Positions 1 through 8,098 are shown, counted from the first letter of the stretch. The stretch: DNA of 11,262 nt from an uncultured Paracoccaceae bacterium (GCA_937132145.1 CAKZNY010000248.1:1-11262); one strand, 5' to 3'. Numbers and translations are program-made. Notes: generated from the sequence alone by a model not told the origin.

Positions 1-628
1 AGCGCATGCCGCCGGGATCATCAAAAGCGGTGCAAAAATGTTGACTTTTGGCGGTGATCATTTTGTTGCCTACCCGCTTCTGAAAGCCCACGCCGAAAAA
101 TACGGGCCCGTTACGCTGATCCAGTTCGACGCGCATTGCGATACATGGGAGGATCAAGGCGGGCTGGACCATGGCACCATGTTTGCTCGTGCCGCCGACG
201 AGGGCATTATAGATGTGACCAAATCCACCCAGATCGGGCTGCGGACATTTAACGACAGCGACCACGGTTTTGAAATCCTGACCGCTCCGTGGGTGCATCG
301 CAACGGTATTGATGCGGCGCTGGAAATCATCAAGGAGCGGGCTGGGGACACGCCGGTTTATATCTCGTTTGACGTAGACGGGCTTGATCCGGCGTTTGCA
401 CCCGGCACCGGCACGCCTGTGATGGGTGGTCTGGCCAGTTGGCAGGCGCTTGAGTTGATCCGCGGGTTTGGCTCGCTAAATTTGATCGGCATGGACGTGG
501 TCGAGGTATCCCCCCCATACGACCACGCCGAAATCACCGCCTTGGCCGCCGCAACAGTTGCCCACGACTGGTTGTGTCTTTTGGCGAAAAAGCAAGGGGC
601 CAAAGGCATTGAGGTCGGGCGGCTTTAG
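1..628 (+). CDS. speB: Agmatinase (agmatine ureohydrolase), 5'-truncated by the window edge
   Basis: The enzyme hydrolyses agmatine to putrescine and urea in the cytoplasm, using a binuclear Mn centre. The frame is open from position 2, so the gene starts outside the window. About 208 C-terminal residues are present, against roughly 305 in a full-length SpeB. Ureohydrolase metal-ligand motifs are visible: GGDH (codons 50-61), DAHCD (128-142) and SFDVDGLDP (about 365-391). The segments FAPGTGTPV and MDVVEVSPPYD, then EITALAAAT near the C-terminus, match the E. coli SpeB pattern closely, which favours agmatinase over arginase. The ATG at 38 is internal and should not be taken as the start. The stop lies 10 nt before the ATG of the downstream puuA-like gene, so the two are probably cotranscribed; agmatinase would supply the putrescine which that enzyme consumes. 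Guanidinobutyrase or another ureohydrolase is the main alternative. Confidence 0.92.
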   Translation, partial: AHAAGIIKSGAKMLTFGGDHFVAYPLLKAHAEKYGPVTLIQFDAHCDTWEDQGGLDHGTMFARAADEGIIDVTKSTQIGLRTFNDSDHGFEILTAPWVHRNGIDAALEIIKERAGDTPVYISFDVDGLDPAFAPGTGTPVMGGLASWQALELIRGFGSLNLIGMDVVEVSPPYDHAEITALAAATVAHDWLCLLAKKQGAKGIEVGRL

Positions 629-638
629 AGGGAAAATC

Positions 639-2006
639 ATGGTCCGTAAATCACAAGAATACATCTCGCGCTTTCCAGAGGCCACGCAAGAATGGCTGGA
701 TGGCCGCCGCGTGGAAGAGGTGGAATGCATCGTCGGCGATCTGGTGGGTATGTCGCGCGGCAAGGCGATGCCCTCGAATACGTTCAGCCGTTCCGACCAT
801 ATGTTTATGCCTATTTCGATCTTTTACCAGACAGTTTCGGGCGAATATGTGGATATGGAGATCGAGGGCCAGTGGACGGAATCCGACATGGTTCTGACGC
901 CGGATTATTCGACTGCCGTGGCTGTGCCGTGGTCCGACGATGTGGCCGTTCAGGTCATCCACGATGTTAACGATCAGGAAGGAAACCCCATCGGGGTCGT
1001 TCCGCGCAATGTTTTGAAGCGGGTTATGGGGTTGTATAAGGCCGAAGGCTGGACTCCCATTGTGGCTCCGGAAATCGAGTTTTACCTGACCAAGCCCAAC
1101 CTTGATCCTACCAAACCGATCGAGCCGCCCATGGGTCGCACCGGCCGCCGTGTAGTTAGTCGCCAAGCCTATTCGATGATGGCGGTTGATGATTACGGTC
1201 CGGTTATCGACGATATTTATGCCTTTTCCGAAGCCATCGGGCTGGAAATCGACACCATCATTCAGGAAGGCGGTGCGGGGCAAATCGAGATTAACCTTGT
1301 GCACGGCGACCCTGTAAAACTGGCGGACCAAGTGTTTTACTTCAAACGTCTGATCCGCGAGGCAGCCCTTCGCAATGACTGCTTTGCTACGTTTATGGCG
1401 AAACCGATGCAGGATGAACCGGGCAGCGCGATGCATATCCACCAGTCGGTTCTGGACAAAAACGGGGAAAATATTTTCAGTGACAAGGACGGTAAAGAAA
1501 CGGAGCTGTTCTACAATTTCATCGCTGGACAGCAGAAATACATCCCCCACGCCATCAGCCTTTTCGCACCTTACGTGAATTCGTATCGCCGGTTCGTGGC
1601 CTCGGGTTCCGCGCCGATCAATCTGGAATGGGGGGCGGATAATCGCACCACGGGTATTCGAATTCCCATCTCCAGCCCGGCGGCGCGACGGGTGGAAAAC
1701 CGTGTTTCTGGCATGGATGCGAACCCGTATCTGGCACTTGCTGCCTCGCTGGCGTGCGGGTATCTGGGCATGAAACGCGGGTTAAAACCGCGGGCGGCGA
1801 TGACGGGCGAAGCGTACGGGCAACCCCGCGCACTGCCCCGCAGCTTGCTTGGTGCGCTCGATCTGTTTGACGGGGCGCCGGAGCTGTCCGAAATTCTGGG
1901 CGAGGAGTTTTGCCGCGTTTACAAGGCGGTCAAACGCCACGAGGCCGAGGCCTTCCTTGAAGTTATCAGCCCGTGGGAGCGGGAGCATCTGCTTCTGAAT
2001 GTCTGA
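639..2006 (+). CDS. puuA: Gamma-glutamylpolyamine (putrescine) synthetase, glutamine synthetase fold
   Basis: Predicted to ligate glutamate to putrescine using ATP, the first step of the Puu route of putrescine breakdown. The product has 455 residues, normal for this branch. Glutamine synthetase motifs occur in order: EIEF at residues 145-148 and GGAGQIEI at 211-218 (metal-binding glutamates), HIHQS at 266-270, the arginine-rich substrate loop NRTTGIRIP at 335-343, and ENR at 353-355. The adenylylation region of true GlnA is not evident. The ATG at 639 is chosen because a purine-rich GAGGGAAA lies just upstream and because the frame upstream of it overlaps agmatinase and has no family resemblance. 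The gene sits between agmatinase and a PuuB-like oxidase, which is the main reason for calling a polyamine substrate. The stop overlaps the next start (TGATG). A GS-like enzyme acting on another amine, such as ethanolamine or a monoamine, cannot be excluded. Confidence 0.85.
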   Translation: MVRKSQEYISRFPEATQEWLDGRRVEEVECIVGDLVGMSRGKAMPSNTFSRSDHMFMPISIFYQTVSGEYVDMEIEGQWTESDMVLTPDYSTAVAVPWSDDVAVQVIHDVNDQEGNPIGVVPRNVLKRVMGLYKAEGWTPIVAPEIEFYLTKPNLDPTKPIEPPMGRTGRRVVSRQAYSMMAVDDYGPVIDDIYAFSEAIGLEIDTIIQEGGAGQIEINLVHGDPVKLADQVFYFKRLIREAALRNDCFATFMAKPMQDEPGSAMHIHQSVLDKNGENIFSDKDGKETELFYNFIAGQQKYIPHAISLFAPYVNSYRRFVASGSAPINLEWGADNRTTGIRIPISSPAARRVENRVSGMDANPYLALAASLACGYLGMKRGLKPRAAMTGEAYGQPRALPRSLLGALDLFDGAPELSEILGEEFCRVYKAVKRHEAEAFLEVISPWEREHLLLNV

Positions 2007-3307
2007 TGGATTTACTTACAGTTAACGACAAAGCGGGTGCGTATCCGGCGTCGTATTACGCGGCCACGGCCCATATGCTCGACAGGTTTCCCGCGTTGCA
2101 AGGCGATGAGAATTGCGATGTCTGCGTCATTGGGGCGGGGTATACCGGCCTTTCTACGGCGTTGCATTTGGCACAGCGCGGCTACGATGTGATTTTGCTG
2201 GAGGCCCAACGCCTTGGCTTTGGCGCGTCGGGTCGAAACGGGGGACAGGTGGGGTCGGGCCAGCGGGTTGAACAGGGTGATCTGGAAAAGATGCTGGGCA
2301 AGGACCACGCGCGGCAACTGTGGGATTTGGGCGAGGAATCGAAGTCTACAGTTCGCGATCTGATTGCCAAAAACAACATTGATTGCGGGTATAAACCGGG
2401 CGTTTTGCACGCGGAGCAGAAGCGCAGGCATTTGCACCACACACAGGCCTATGTCGAAAAGCTGCAACGTGAGTACGGGTATGAGCAGATCGAGTATATG
2501 GACGAGGCCTCGCTTCGCTCGGCGGTCGGGAGTGACGCATATTGCGGTGGCTCCCTCGACCGGGGCGCGGGGCATTTACACCCGTTGAACTTCGCGCTTG
2601 GCTTGGCGCGGGCGTGTGTCGCGGCGGGGGTTCGAATTTTCGAGGAAACGCGAGTGAGCGAGATCAAGCGTGGCGACCCTGCGGAGGTTTTGTGCAAAAA
2701 CGGCAAGGTTACCGCCAAGTTTGTGGCGTTGGGCGCAAACGGATATCTTGGCAATCTGGAGCCGCAAGTCGCGTCGCGGGTGATGCCGATCAACAATTTT
2801 ATCGTGGCCACCGAACCTTTAAGCGACGACATGGCGCGCAGTCTGATCCGGGACGATGTGGCGATTGCGGACAGCAAGTTCGTCGTGAATTATTTCCGCC
2901 TGTCGCAAGACAACCGCATGCTGTTTGGCGGCGGCGAGAGTTACGGCTACAGGTTCCCAAAAAACCTTTCAGCGAAAGCCCGCAAGCCGATGCTGAAGAT
3001 CTATCCGCAGCTGGCCGATGTGCGCATAGATTATGCTTGGGGCGGGACATTGGGCATCACGATGAACCGCATGCCGGATTTCCGCCGCCTCAGCGCCAAC
3101 ATCCTGTCGGCCTCTGGATACTCCGGCCACGGGGTTGCGATGGCAACATTGGCGGGGAAATTAATGGCCGAGGCGATCAGTGGTACGGCGGAACGTTTTG
3201 ATATCATGGCCGATGTGCCGACATCGCGGTTTCCGGGCGGGACAAGCCTGCGCGCACCGCTTTTGATTCTTGCAATGCTCTGGTTCAGTTTGCGCGACCG
3301 GATGTAA
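2006..3307 (+). CDS. puuB: Gamma-glutamylputrescine oxidase, FAD-dependent DAO-family oxidoreductase
   Basis: Predicted to oxidise gamma-glutamylputrescine to the gamma-glutamyl aminoaldehyde, releasing ammonia and H2O2. The product has 433 residues, close to the roughly 426 of E. coli PuuB. A Rossmann dinucleotide-binding motif, GAGYTG, lies at residues 43-48, with the acidic E66 at the end of the second beta strand (VILLEA). The segment FGASGRNGGQ at 72-81 is typical of this oxidase subgroup. The C-terminal SGYSGHGVAMATLAG segment is the usual FAD-contacting DAO-family end, followed by a short hydrophobic tail ending in RLRD-like residues (SLRDRM). The ATG at 2006 overlaps the puuA stop by one base (TGATG), which implies translational coupling; the upstream ATG at 1973 lies inside puuA and is not needed. 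Later enzymes of the pathway (aldehyde dehydrogenase, gamma-Glu-GABA hydrolase, GABA transaminase) are not in the window. Confidence 0.86.
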   Translation: MDLLTVNDKAGAYPASYYAATAHMLDRFPALQGDENCDVCVIGAGYTGLSTALHLAQRGYDVILLEAQRLGFGASGRNGGQVGSGQRVEQGDLEKMLGKDHARQLWDLGEESKSTVRDLIAKNNIDCGYKPGVLHAEQKRRHLHHTQAYVEKLQREYGYEQIEYMDEASLRSAVGSDAYCGGSLDRGAGHLHPLNFALGLARACVAAGVRIFEETRVSEIKRGDPAEVLCKNGKVTAKFVALGANGYLGNLEPQVASRVMPINNFIVATEPLSDDMARSLIRDDVAIADSKFVVNYFRLSQDNRMLFGGGESYGYRFPKNLSAKARKPMLKIYPQLADVRIDYAWGGTLGITMNRMPDFRRLSANILSASGYSGHGVAMATLAGKLMAEAISGTAERFDIMADVPTSRFPGGTSLRAPLLILAMLWFSLRDRM

Positions 3308-3416
3308 TCGCCCGATATTTTCACGGTATGTTCCGCCAATTCACACCTAAAAGTTGATAAACCACAGAATAATCAATGTTTTTCACCTTTACGTTGGGTA
3401 AATAGTTGAAAGCGAA

Positions 3417-3435
3417 GAGACTGTGGGGCAGTCTC
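3417..3435 (+). repeat. Perfect 7-bp inverted repeat downstream of puuB
   Basis: GAGACTG (3417-3423) and CAGTCTC (3429-3435) are perfect inverted arms around a 5-nt spacer. It lies 110 bp after the puuB stop and 14 bp before a TATAAT box. No T run follows, so it is not a classical intrinsic terminator. It may be a repressor or activator site for the oppA promoter, or an RNA hairpin ending the puuB transcript. I cannot tell which from sequence alone. Confidence 0.45.
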
Positions 3436-3442
3436 CTGTGAT

Positions 3443-3492
3443 GGTTTGTATAATATTCTTGGTTTTGGCGAATTGCCAACGCCGTACAAACC
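3443..3492 (+). promoter_or_regulatory. Probable oppA promoter region with TATAAT box and nested inverted repeats
   Basis: A perfect TATAAT lies at 3449-3454, about 66 bp before the oppA ATG. No TTGACA-like -35 is visible 16-18 bp upstream, so an activator or a non-standard sigma contact would be needed. The box overlaps the left arm of an 8-bp inverted repeat, GGTTTGTA (3443-3450) with TACAAACC (3485-3492). A second repeat is nested inside it: TTGGC (3465-3469) with GCCAA (3475-3479). An operator covering the -10 and start site, or a structured 5' leader, both fit. The promoter call is an inference from the consensus box and the 212-bp gap. Confidence 0.45.
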
Positions 3493-3507
3493 AAAAAAAT
3501 AAACAAC

Positions 3508-3512
3508 GGAGG
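3508..3512 (+). promoter_or_regulatory. Strong ribosome binding site of oppA
   Basis: GGAGG followed by a 7-nt A-rich spacer (AAATAAC) before the ATG at 3520. It is the best Shine-Dalgarno match in the window and fits the high expression expected for a periplasmic binding protein. Confidence 0.85.
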
Positions 3513-3519
3513 AAATAAC

Positions 3520-5148
3520 ATGAGCTATTTTGCCAAATCATTGGCAGCAAGTTTCGTAGTAGCATCCATCGCAGCAGCACCTGTGCTGGCGCAAGAGATG
3601 CATCCGGTAACGGGCGAAACTTTGGCTGATGAACAGACATTTACATATAGCTTGATGGACGATCCGACATCGCTTGACCCGCAAATCATCGAAGATGTTA
3701 GCGGTTCTGCGTTTGCGCGTGACCTTTTTGAAGGTTTGATGAACCAGGACGCAGACGGCAACCTGATCCCGGGTGTTGCGACTGGCTTTACAACAAACGA
3801 CGACAAAACCGTTTACACATTTACATTGCGTGACAATGCGATGTGGTCTGACGGCCGGCAAGTAACGGCGCATGACTTCGTATATGCTTGGCGGCGCGCG
3901 GCTGATCCTGAAACAGGTTCTCCATACTCGTGGTTCATGGATATCATGTCCATCGCAGGCGTTGGTGACGTTCTTTCCGGCGATGCATCCCCCGACACCC
4001 TTGGTGTTCGGGCGATTGATGACCTGACATTCGAAGTGACACTGACAGCCTCGCTGCCATACTTCGCGTCAATGACAACACACGCAACAACATTCCCGAC
4101 TCCTTCCTGGGTGATCGAGGAATTTGGTATTGAGTGGATGCGTCCTGAAAACTTCGTTGGTAACGGCGCTTATGTTCTAACCGAGTACATCCCGGGCGAA
4201 ACTTCGACACGCGAGCGTTCCACGAGTTACTGGAACAACGAAGCTACAATTATTGATAAAGTTGTAACTTTGAACATTGCGGACGAAAACACAGCGCACA
4301 CACGTTACTTGGCTGGCGAACTTGACCTAGGTACAGTTCCAACCGGTCAGTATCTGCGTTTGAAAGCGGAATATCCTGATGAGACAAAATCCTATCCGCG
4401 TCTGTGTACATACTACTACAGCCTCAACATGGGTGAAAATGGCCCTGAGTCGCTGAAAGATGTTCGCGTTCGTCAGGCTCTGTCCTTTGCTGTTGATCGC
4501 TCGATCATCACCGAAAACATCCTTCAGGCCGGTCAGATTCCTGCGTTCACCTTTACTCCAGGTGCGACTGCTGGCTTCGAGGTTCCTGAAGTTGCATTCG
4601 GCATGATGTCTCAAGACGAGCGTAATGCGAAAGCGAAAGAGCTGTTGGCTGATGCCGGTTACGGTGCAGACAACCCGCTTGAACTAGAACTGTTGTACAA
4701 CACGTCAGAGGGCCACAAAAACATCGCGACTGCGATTGTTCAGATGTGGAAAGAAACCTTGGGTATCAACGTGACTTTGGCAAACATGGAATGGAAAACA
4801 TTCTTGCAGACCAAAGGCGACGGTAACTACGATATCGGGCGTGCAGGCTGGTGTGGTGACTATAACGAGGCATCTACATTCCTCGATCTGGTCAGCACTA
4901 ACTCTGGCTACAACGACAGCAAATACTCGAACGCTGAAGTTGATGCGCTGTTGCAATCGGCCAAAACTATGGACGATGCTTCTGCAAACTACACACGCAT
5001 CGAAGAGATCGTAGCGACAGACATGCCACTTATCCCTGTGTATCACTACACTGGTGTCGGGATGTTCAAACCAAGCCTCAAAGGCTGGCCTTTCAACAAC
5101 GTTGAAGGCAACTGGTACTCCCGCGATCTGTATAAGATCGTACCGTAA
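3520..5148 (+). CDS. oppA: Periplasmic oligopeptide-binding protein of an ABC importer
   Basis: Binds peptides in the periplasm and delivers them to the OppBCDF complex. The product has 542 residues, the normal size for solute-binding protein family 5. A Sec signal peptide is clear: basic K6, hydrophobic core, and a V-L-A site predicting cleavage after A24. There is no lipobox cysteine, so the protein should be soluble. Family landmarks match E. coli OppA in order: the PTSLDPQ start of the mature domain, TFTLRDNAMWSDG with VTAHDFVYAWRR, the LCTYYYSLN segment, VRQALSFAVDR, LLYNTSEGHK, and RAGWCGDYNE, which lines the peptide site. This supports true OppA-type oligopeptide binding rather than a DppA or nickel binder. 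Codons end in A or T more often than in the flanking permease and Puu genes (many ACA, GTT, GCT, CGT), consistent with codon bias of a highly expressed gene. A stem-loop follows the stop. Confidence 0.93.
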   Translation: MSYFAKSLAASFVVASIAAAPVLAQEMHPVTGETLADEQTFTYSLMDDPTSLDPQIIEDVSGSAFARDLFEGLMNQDADGNLIPGVATGFTTNDDKTVYTFTLRDNAMWSDGRQVTAHDFVYAWRRAADPETGSPYSWFMDIMSIAGVGDVLSGDASPDTLGVRAIDDLTFEVTLTASLPYFASMTTHATTFPTPSWVIEEFGIEWMRPENFVGNGAYVLTEYIPGETSTRERSTSYWNNEATIIDKVVTLNIADENTAHTRYLAGELDLGTVPTGQYLRLKAEYPDETKSYPRLCTYYYSLNMGENGPESLKDVRVRQALSFAVDRSIITENILQAGQIPAFTFTPGATAGFEVPEVAFGMMSQDERNAKAKELLADAGYGADNPLELELLYNTSEGHKNIATAIVQMWKETLGINVTLANMEWKTFLQTKGDGNYDIGRAGWCGDYNEASTFLDLVSTNSGYNDSKYSNAEVDALLQSAKTMDDASANYTRIEEIVATDMPLIPVYHYTGVGMFKPSLKGWPFNNVEGNWYSRDLYKIVP

Positions 5149-5168
5149 CAGTACGGTTTAAAATTTGG

Positions 5169-5192
5169 CACCGCGCGTTCGTTCGCGCGGTG
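5169..5192 (+). terminator. GC-rich stem-loop between oppA and oppB (attenuator or mRNA stabiliser)
   Basis: CACCGCGCG (5169-5177) and CGCGCGGTG (5184-5192) form a perfect 9-bp stem with a 6-nt loop. The following sequence is only weakly T-rich (TTAGTCTTT), so full termination is unlikely. A hairpin at this place is common in binding-protein operons, where it lets oppA transcript build up above the membrane genes by partial termination or by blocking 3' exonucleases. It lies 21 nt after the oppA stop. Confidence 0.7.
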
Positions 5193-5249
5193 TTAGTCTT
5201 TGTCAGTCCGGGACACTACGCCGGGCGAACATTCTTATAGGTTAACGAT

Positions 5250-6173
5250 ATGTTAAATTACGTGATCAAGCGGGTAGGGCTTGCGATTCCCACCATGTTG
5301 ATACTGATCGTATTTTCTTTCTTACTGATGCACTCTGCACCGGGCGGACCCTTCACATCCGAGCGACCGCTACCACCGCAAGTGCTGGCTAATATCGAGG
5401 CCAAATACGGATTGAACCAACCTCTTTGGCGTCAAATTATCAATTATATCTGGGGCATCCTGACAGAATTCGATCTTGGGCCGTCGTTCAGATACAAGGA
5501 CCGCACGGTCAACGATATCATCGAACAGGGTTTCCCTATCACTATCAAATACGGTGGCTGGGCATTCATCTTTGCCGTAGGCATTGGTGTTCCGCTGGGC
5601 ATTATTGCGGCGGTTCGTCAAAACACATGGATCGACTATTTCGCCGTTGGTTTTTCGATTGGCGCAGCCGTGCTGCCGAATTTCGTTATGGCACCGCTGT
5701 TGGTTATCGTCTTCACACTATGGCTTGGCTGGCTGCCCGGGGGTGGGTGGAACGGCGGTGATTTCCAGCATATGGTAATGCCGGTAATTGCGCTTTCAAC
5801 CAGCTATATGGCGTCGATCGCACGGATTACCCGATCCTCGATGCTAGAGGTTTTGAACAGTAACTTCATCCGAACCGCGCGCGCCAAAGGCCTGCCGGAG
5901 CATGTGGTTATTTTACGTCATGCGCTGAAACCGGCGATGTTGCCGATGATCTCGTATCTTGGGCCTGCGTTTGTCGGGATTATTACCGGATCGTTTATTA
6001 TCGACCTCTATTTCGGTACGGGCGGAATTGGGATACACTTCGTGAACGCCGCATTGAACCGCGACTATTCGGTTATTATGGGGTTAACGGTGCTTGTTGG
6101 CTCGTTGACCATCGCATTTAACCTTATCGTTGATCTGATCTATGCATGGATCGATCCGAAAATTCGCTATTAA
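5250..6173 (+). CDS. oppB: Oligopeptide ABC transporter permease OppB
   Basis: One of the two inner-membrane subunits that form the peptide channel. The product has 307 residues, the same size class as E. coli OppB. The first transmembrane segment is at about residues 9-28, followed by a periplasmic stretch with GGPFTSERPLPP, ANIEAKYGL and LGPSFRYKD. This long region is characteristic of OppB rather than OppC. The EAA loop that docks on the ATPases is at about residues 200-229, with FIRTARAKGLP and LRHALKPA. The C-terminus IDPKIRY is the typical OppB ending. The start at 5250 is preceded by AGGTTA as a modest ribosome site. It is separated from oppA by 101 bp containing the stem-loop, and its stop is 11 nt before oppC. 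Confidence 0.94.
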   Translation: MLNYVIKRVGLAIPTMLILIVFSFLLMHSAPGGPFTSERPLPPQVLANIEAKYGLNQPLWRQIINYIWGILTEFDLGPSFRYKDRTVNDIIEQGFPITIKYGGWAFIFAVGIGVPLGIIAAVRQNTWIDYFAVGFSIGAAVLPNFVMAPLLVIVFTLWLGWLPGGGWNGGDFQHMVMPVIALSTSYMASIARITRSSMLEVLNSNFIRTARAKGLPEHVVILRHALKPAMLPMISYLGPAFVGIITGSFIIDLYFGTGGIGIHFVNAALNRDYSVIMGLTVLVGSLTIAFNLIVDLIYAWIDPKIRY

Positions 6174-6184
6174 GGGGGCTGGCT

Positions 6185-7117
6185 ATGCTTGTATTAAATA
6201 AAGTTAAAATCCAGGAAATGGCAGATAATATCGCCGAAATGGATGCGGTCAAAGGGCGTTCACTTTGGACGGACGCGCGCCGCCGGTTTATGCAAAACAA
6301 GGCGGCCACGGCCAGCGTTTTTGTTCTGACACTGATCGTTCTGTTTTCCTTCATCGGGCCGTACTTCGCGGTTTGGACGAACGAACAAATCGACTGGGCC
6401 GTGCTGGGACGCGTAGCTGAACTCGGCCAACCCTCATTTGCGAACGGTCATTTCTTCGGCACGGATTCACTGGGCCGAGATTTATATTCCCGCGTTATTC
6501 AGGGCACTCGAATTTCGCTAAGCGTCGGTTTTGTGGGCGCGACTGTTGCTGTGATAATCGGCACTTTATACGGTGCGATTGCGGGCTACGTGGGCGGGCG
6601 TGTCGACCAGTTTATGATGCGTATCGTTGACATTTTGATGGCCATCCCGGGCATGTTCGTATTGATCCTGATGCTGGTGGTCTTTGGCCGCTCCATCCTG
6701 ATGCTGTTCATCGCCATCGGCCTGCTGGCCTGGCTGGATATGAGCCGCATCGTGCGGGGACAAACCCTGTCCATCAAGAACAAGGAATTCGTCGAGGCAG
6801 CGCGGGCAACCGGCGTCAAAAACTCGAAAATCATCACCCGCCACATCGTTCCCAACCTCCTTGGTGTCGTTGTGGTTTATGCATCCCTTCTGGTGCCGGG
6901 CATGATTTTGATAGAAAGTAGTATTTCGTTCCTTGGGCTTGGCGTGCAGGAACCCAGCACCAGTTGGGGCGCGTTGATTTCGGACGGCGCGAAGACAATC
7001 CGCTATGACACCGAATGGCAATTGCTGTTCCCGCTGGCGTTTTTTGTGACCAGCCTTTTCTGTTTCTATTTTATTGGCGATGGTCTACGTGACGCGCTGG
7101 ACCCGAAAGACAGGTAA
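6185..7117 (+). CDS. oppC: Oligopeptide ABC transporter permease OppC
   Basis: Second channel subunit of the peptide importer, in the inner membrane. The product has 310 residues. The cytoplasmic N-terminus carries GRSLWTDARRRFMQNKAA (residues 24-41), the N-terminal signature of OppC-type permeases, followed by the first membrane helix at about 43-63. HFFGTDSLGRDLYSR (89-103) is the conserved periplasmic-side motif. The EAA loop is at about 201-227 (FVEAARATGVKN and HIVPNLLG). The C-terminus GDGLRDALDPK is typical. The ATG at 6185 is chosen because AAGGGGG lies 6 nt upstream; the in-frame ATG at 6146 lies inside oppB and would add residues foreign to the family. The stop is 6 nt before oppD, so the genes are tightly linked. 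Confidence 0.94.
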   Translation: MLVLNKVKIQEMADNIAEMDAVKGRSLWTDARRRFMQNKAATASVFVLTLIVLFSFIGPYFAVWTNEQIDWAVLGRVAELGQPSFANGHFFGTDSLGRDLYSRVIQGTRISLSVGFVGATVAVIIGTLYGAIAGYVGGRVDQFMMRIVDILMAIPGMFVLILMLVVFGRSILMLFIAIGLLAWLDMSRIVRGQTLSIKNKEFVEAARATGVKNSKIITRHIVPNLLGVVVVYASLLVPGMILIESSISFLGLGVQEPSTSWGALISDGAKTIRYDTEWQLLFPLAFFVTSLFCFYFIGDGLRDALDPKDR

Positions 7118-7123
7118 TCGTAC

Positions 7124-8098
7124 ATGAGCTTACTAGAAGTTAAAAATCTGAGCGTCGAATTTTCGACTCCAGACGGTACGGTTCGTGCTGTCAACAATGT
7201 CAGTTTCAATCTGGAAGAGGGCAAAACGCTGGCCATCGTGGGTGAATCCGGTTCGGGCAAAAGCCAAACGGTTTTTGCAATGATGGGGTTGCTGGCCACC
7301 AACGGTACTGCAACCGGCAGCGTGAAATTCGAGGGCGCAGAAGTCCTCGGGCTTAAGGGCGATGCCCTGAACGCCATCCGCGCGCAGAAAATTGCCATGG
7401 TTTTTCAGGATCCAATGACCAGCCTGAACCCGTATATGCGGATATCGGACCAGATGGCCGAGGTGCTTATCCACCATAACGGCATATCGAAATACGAGGC
7501 GATCAAACAGTCGGTCCGGATGTTGGACGCGGTGAAAATCCCCGAAGCCAAAAACCGTATTCGCATGTACCCACACGAGTTTTCCGGTGGTATGCGCCAA
7601 CGGGTAATGATCGCTATGTCGCTGCTTTGCCAGCCAAAACTGCTGATCGCGGATGAACCCACAACCGCACTGGACGTGACCGTTCAAGCCCAGATTATGC
7701 GCCTTCTGGCGGACATCCAGAAAGAATTAGGGACAGCTATTATCCTGATTACACACGACCTTGGCGTTGTGGCTGGCAACAGCGACGACACGCTGGTGAT
7801 GTACGGCGGCCAAGTGATGGAGGTCGGCACGACCGAGGCCGTCTATGCCACCCCGACGCACCCCTACACCCAAGGCTTGATGAGCGCGGTACCCCGTGTC
7901 GATGTTGTACTGGATGTGCTTGTGACCATCCCGGGCAACCCGCCCAACATGATGAATATGCCCGCCGGCTGCCCGTTCACACCGCGCTGCCGGTTTGCGA
8001 TCGACAAATGTGTGGAAACCATGCCTGAACTGGTGAAAACCGGCGGCGATTCCAGCCATTTGCGCGCCTGTAACGTCGCTGTGGAGGACTTGGTATGA
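7124..8098 (+). CDS. oppD: Oligopeptide ABC transporter ATP-binding protein OppD
   Basis: One of two paired cytoplasmic ATPases that drive peptide import. The product has 324 residues. Walker A is GESGSGKS (40-47), Q-loop Q95, signature FSGGMRQR (153-160), Walker B LLIADE (173-178), and H-loop H211. All catalytic residues are present. The C-terminal extension carries the oligopeptide/dipeptide-transporter cysteine cluster, CPFTPRC then two further cysteines. In this family the cluster has been linked to an iron-sulfur cluster, although that is not shown here. The M-R-Q-R form of the signature motif is usual for the D subunit, in contrast to G-Q-C-Q-R in the F subunit downstream. The ribosome site is weak, with only AGGTAA at the oppC stop, so translation is probably coupled to oppC. 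The stop overlaps the oppF start. Confidence 0.95.
   Translation: MSLLEVKNLSVEFSTPDGTVRAVNNVSFNLEEGKTLAIVGESGSGKSQTVFAMMGLLATNGTATGSVKFEGAEVLGLKGDALNAIRAQKIAMVFQDPMTSLNPYMRISDQMAEVLIHHNGISKYEAIKQSVRMLDAVKIPEAKNRIRMYPHEFSGGMRQRVMIAMSLLCQPKLLIADEPTTALDVTVQAQIMRLLADIQKELGTAIILITHDLGVVAGNSDDTLVMYGGQVMEVGTTEAVYATPTHPYTQGLMSAVPRVDVVLDVLVTIPGNPPNMMNMPAGCPFTPRCRFAIDKCVETMPELVKTGGDSSHLRACNVAVEDLV

Noticed and set aside
558..638. Upstream ATG at 558 as the start of the puuA-like gene
   Set aside because: It lies within the agmatinase coding sequence and adds 27 residues unlike the family; the ATG at 639 has a ribosome site and normal spacing.
651..1550. Long minus-strand open frame of 299 codons opposite puuA
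   Set aside because: It mirrors the well-supported puuA coding sequence, and its product has no recognisable motif. Long antisense frames are expected opposite GC-rich coding DNA.
5208..5224. CCGG...CCGG pair before oppB as a second hairpin
   Set aside because: The arms are only 4 bp and CCGG is self-complementary, so the match is easily due to chance.
6146..6184. ATG at 6146 as the oppC start
   Set aside because: It would overlap oppB by 28 bp and add 13 residues without family support; the ATG at 6185 follows a strong AAGGGGG.
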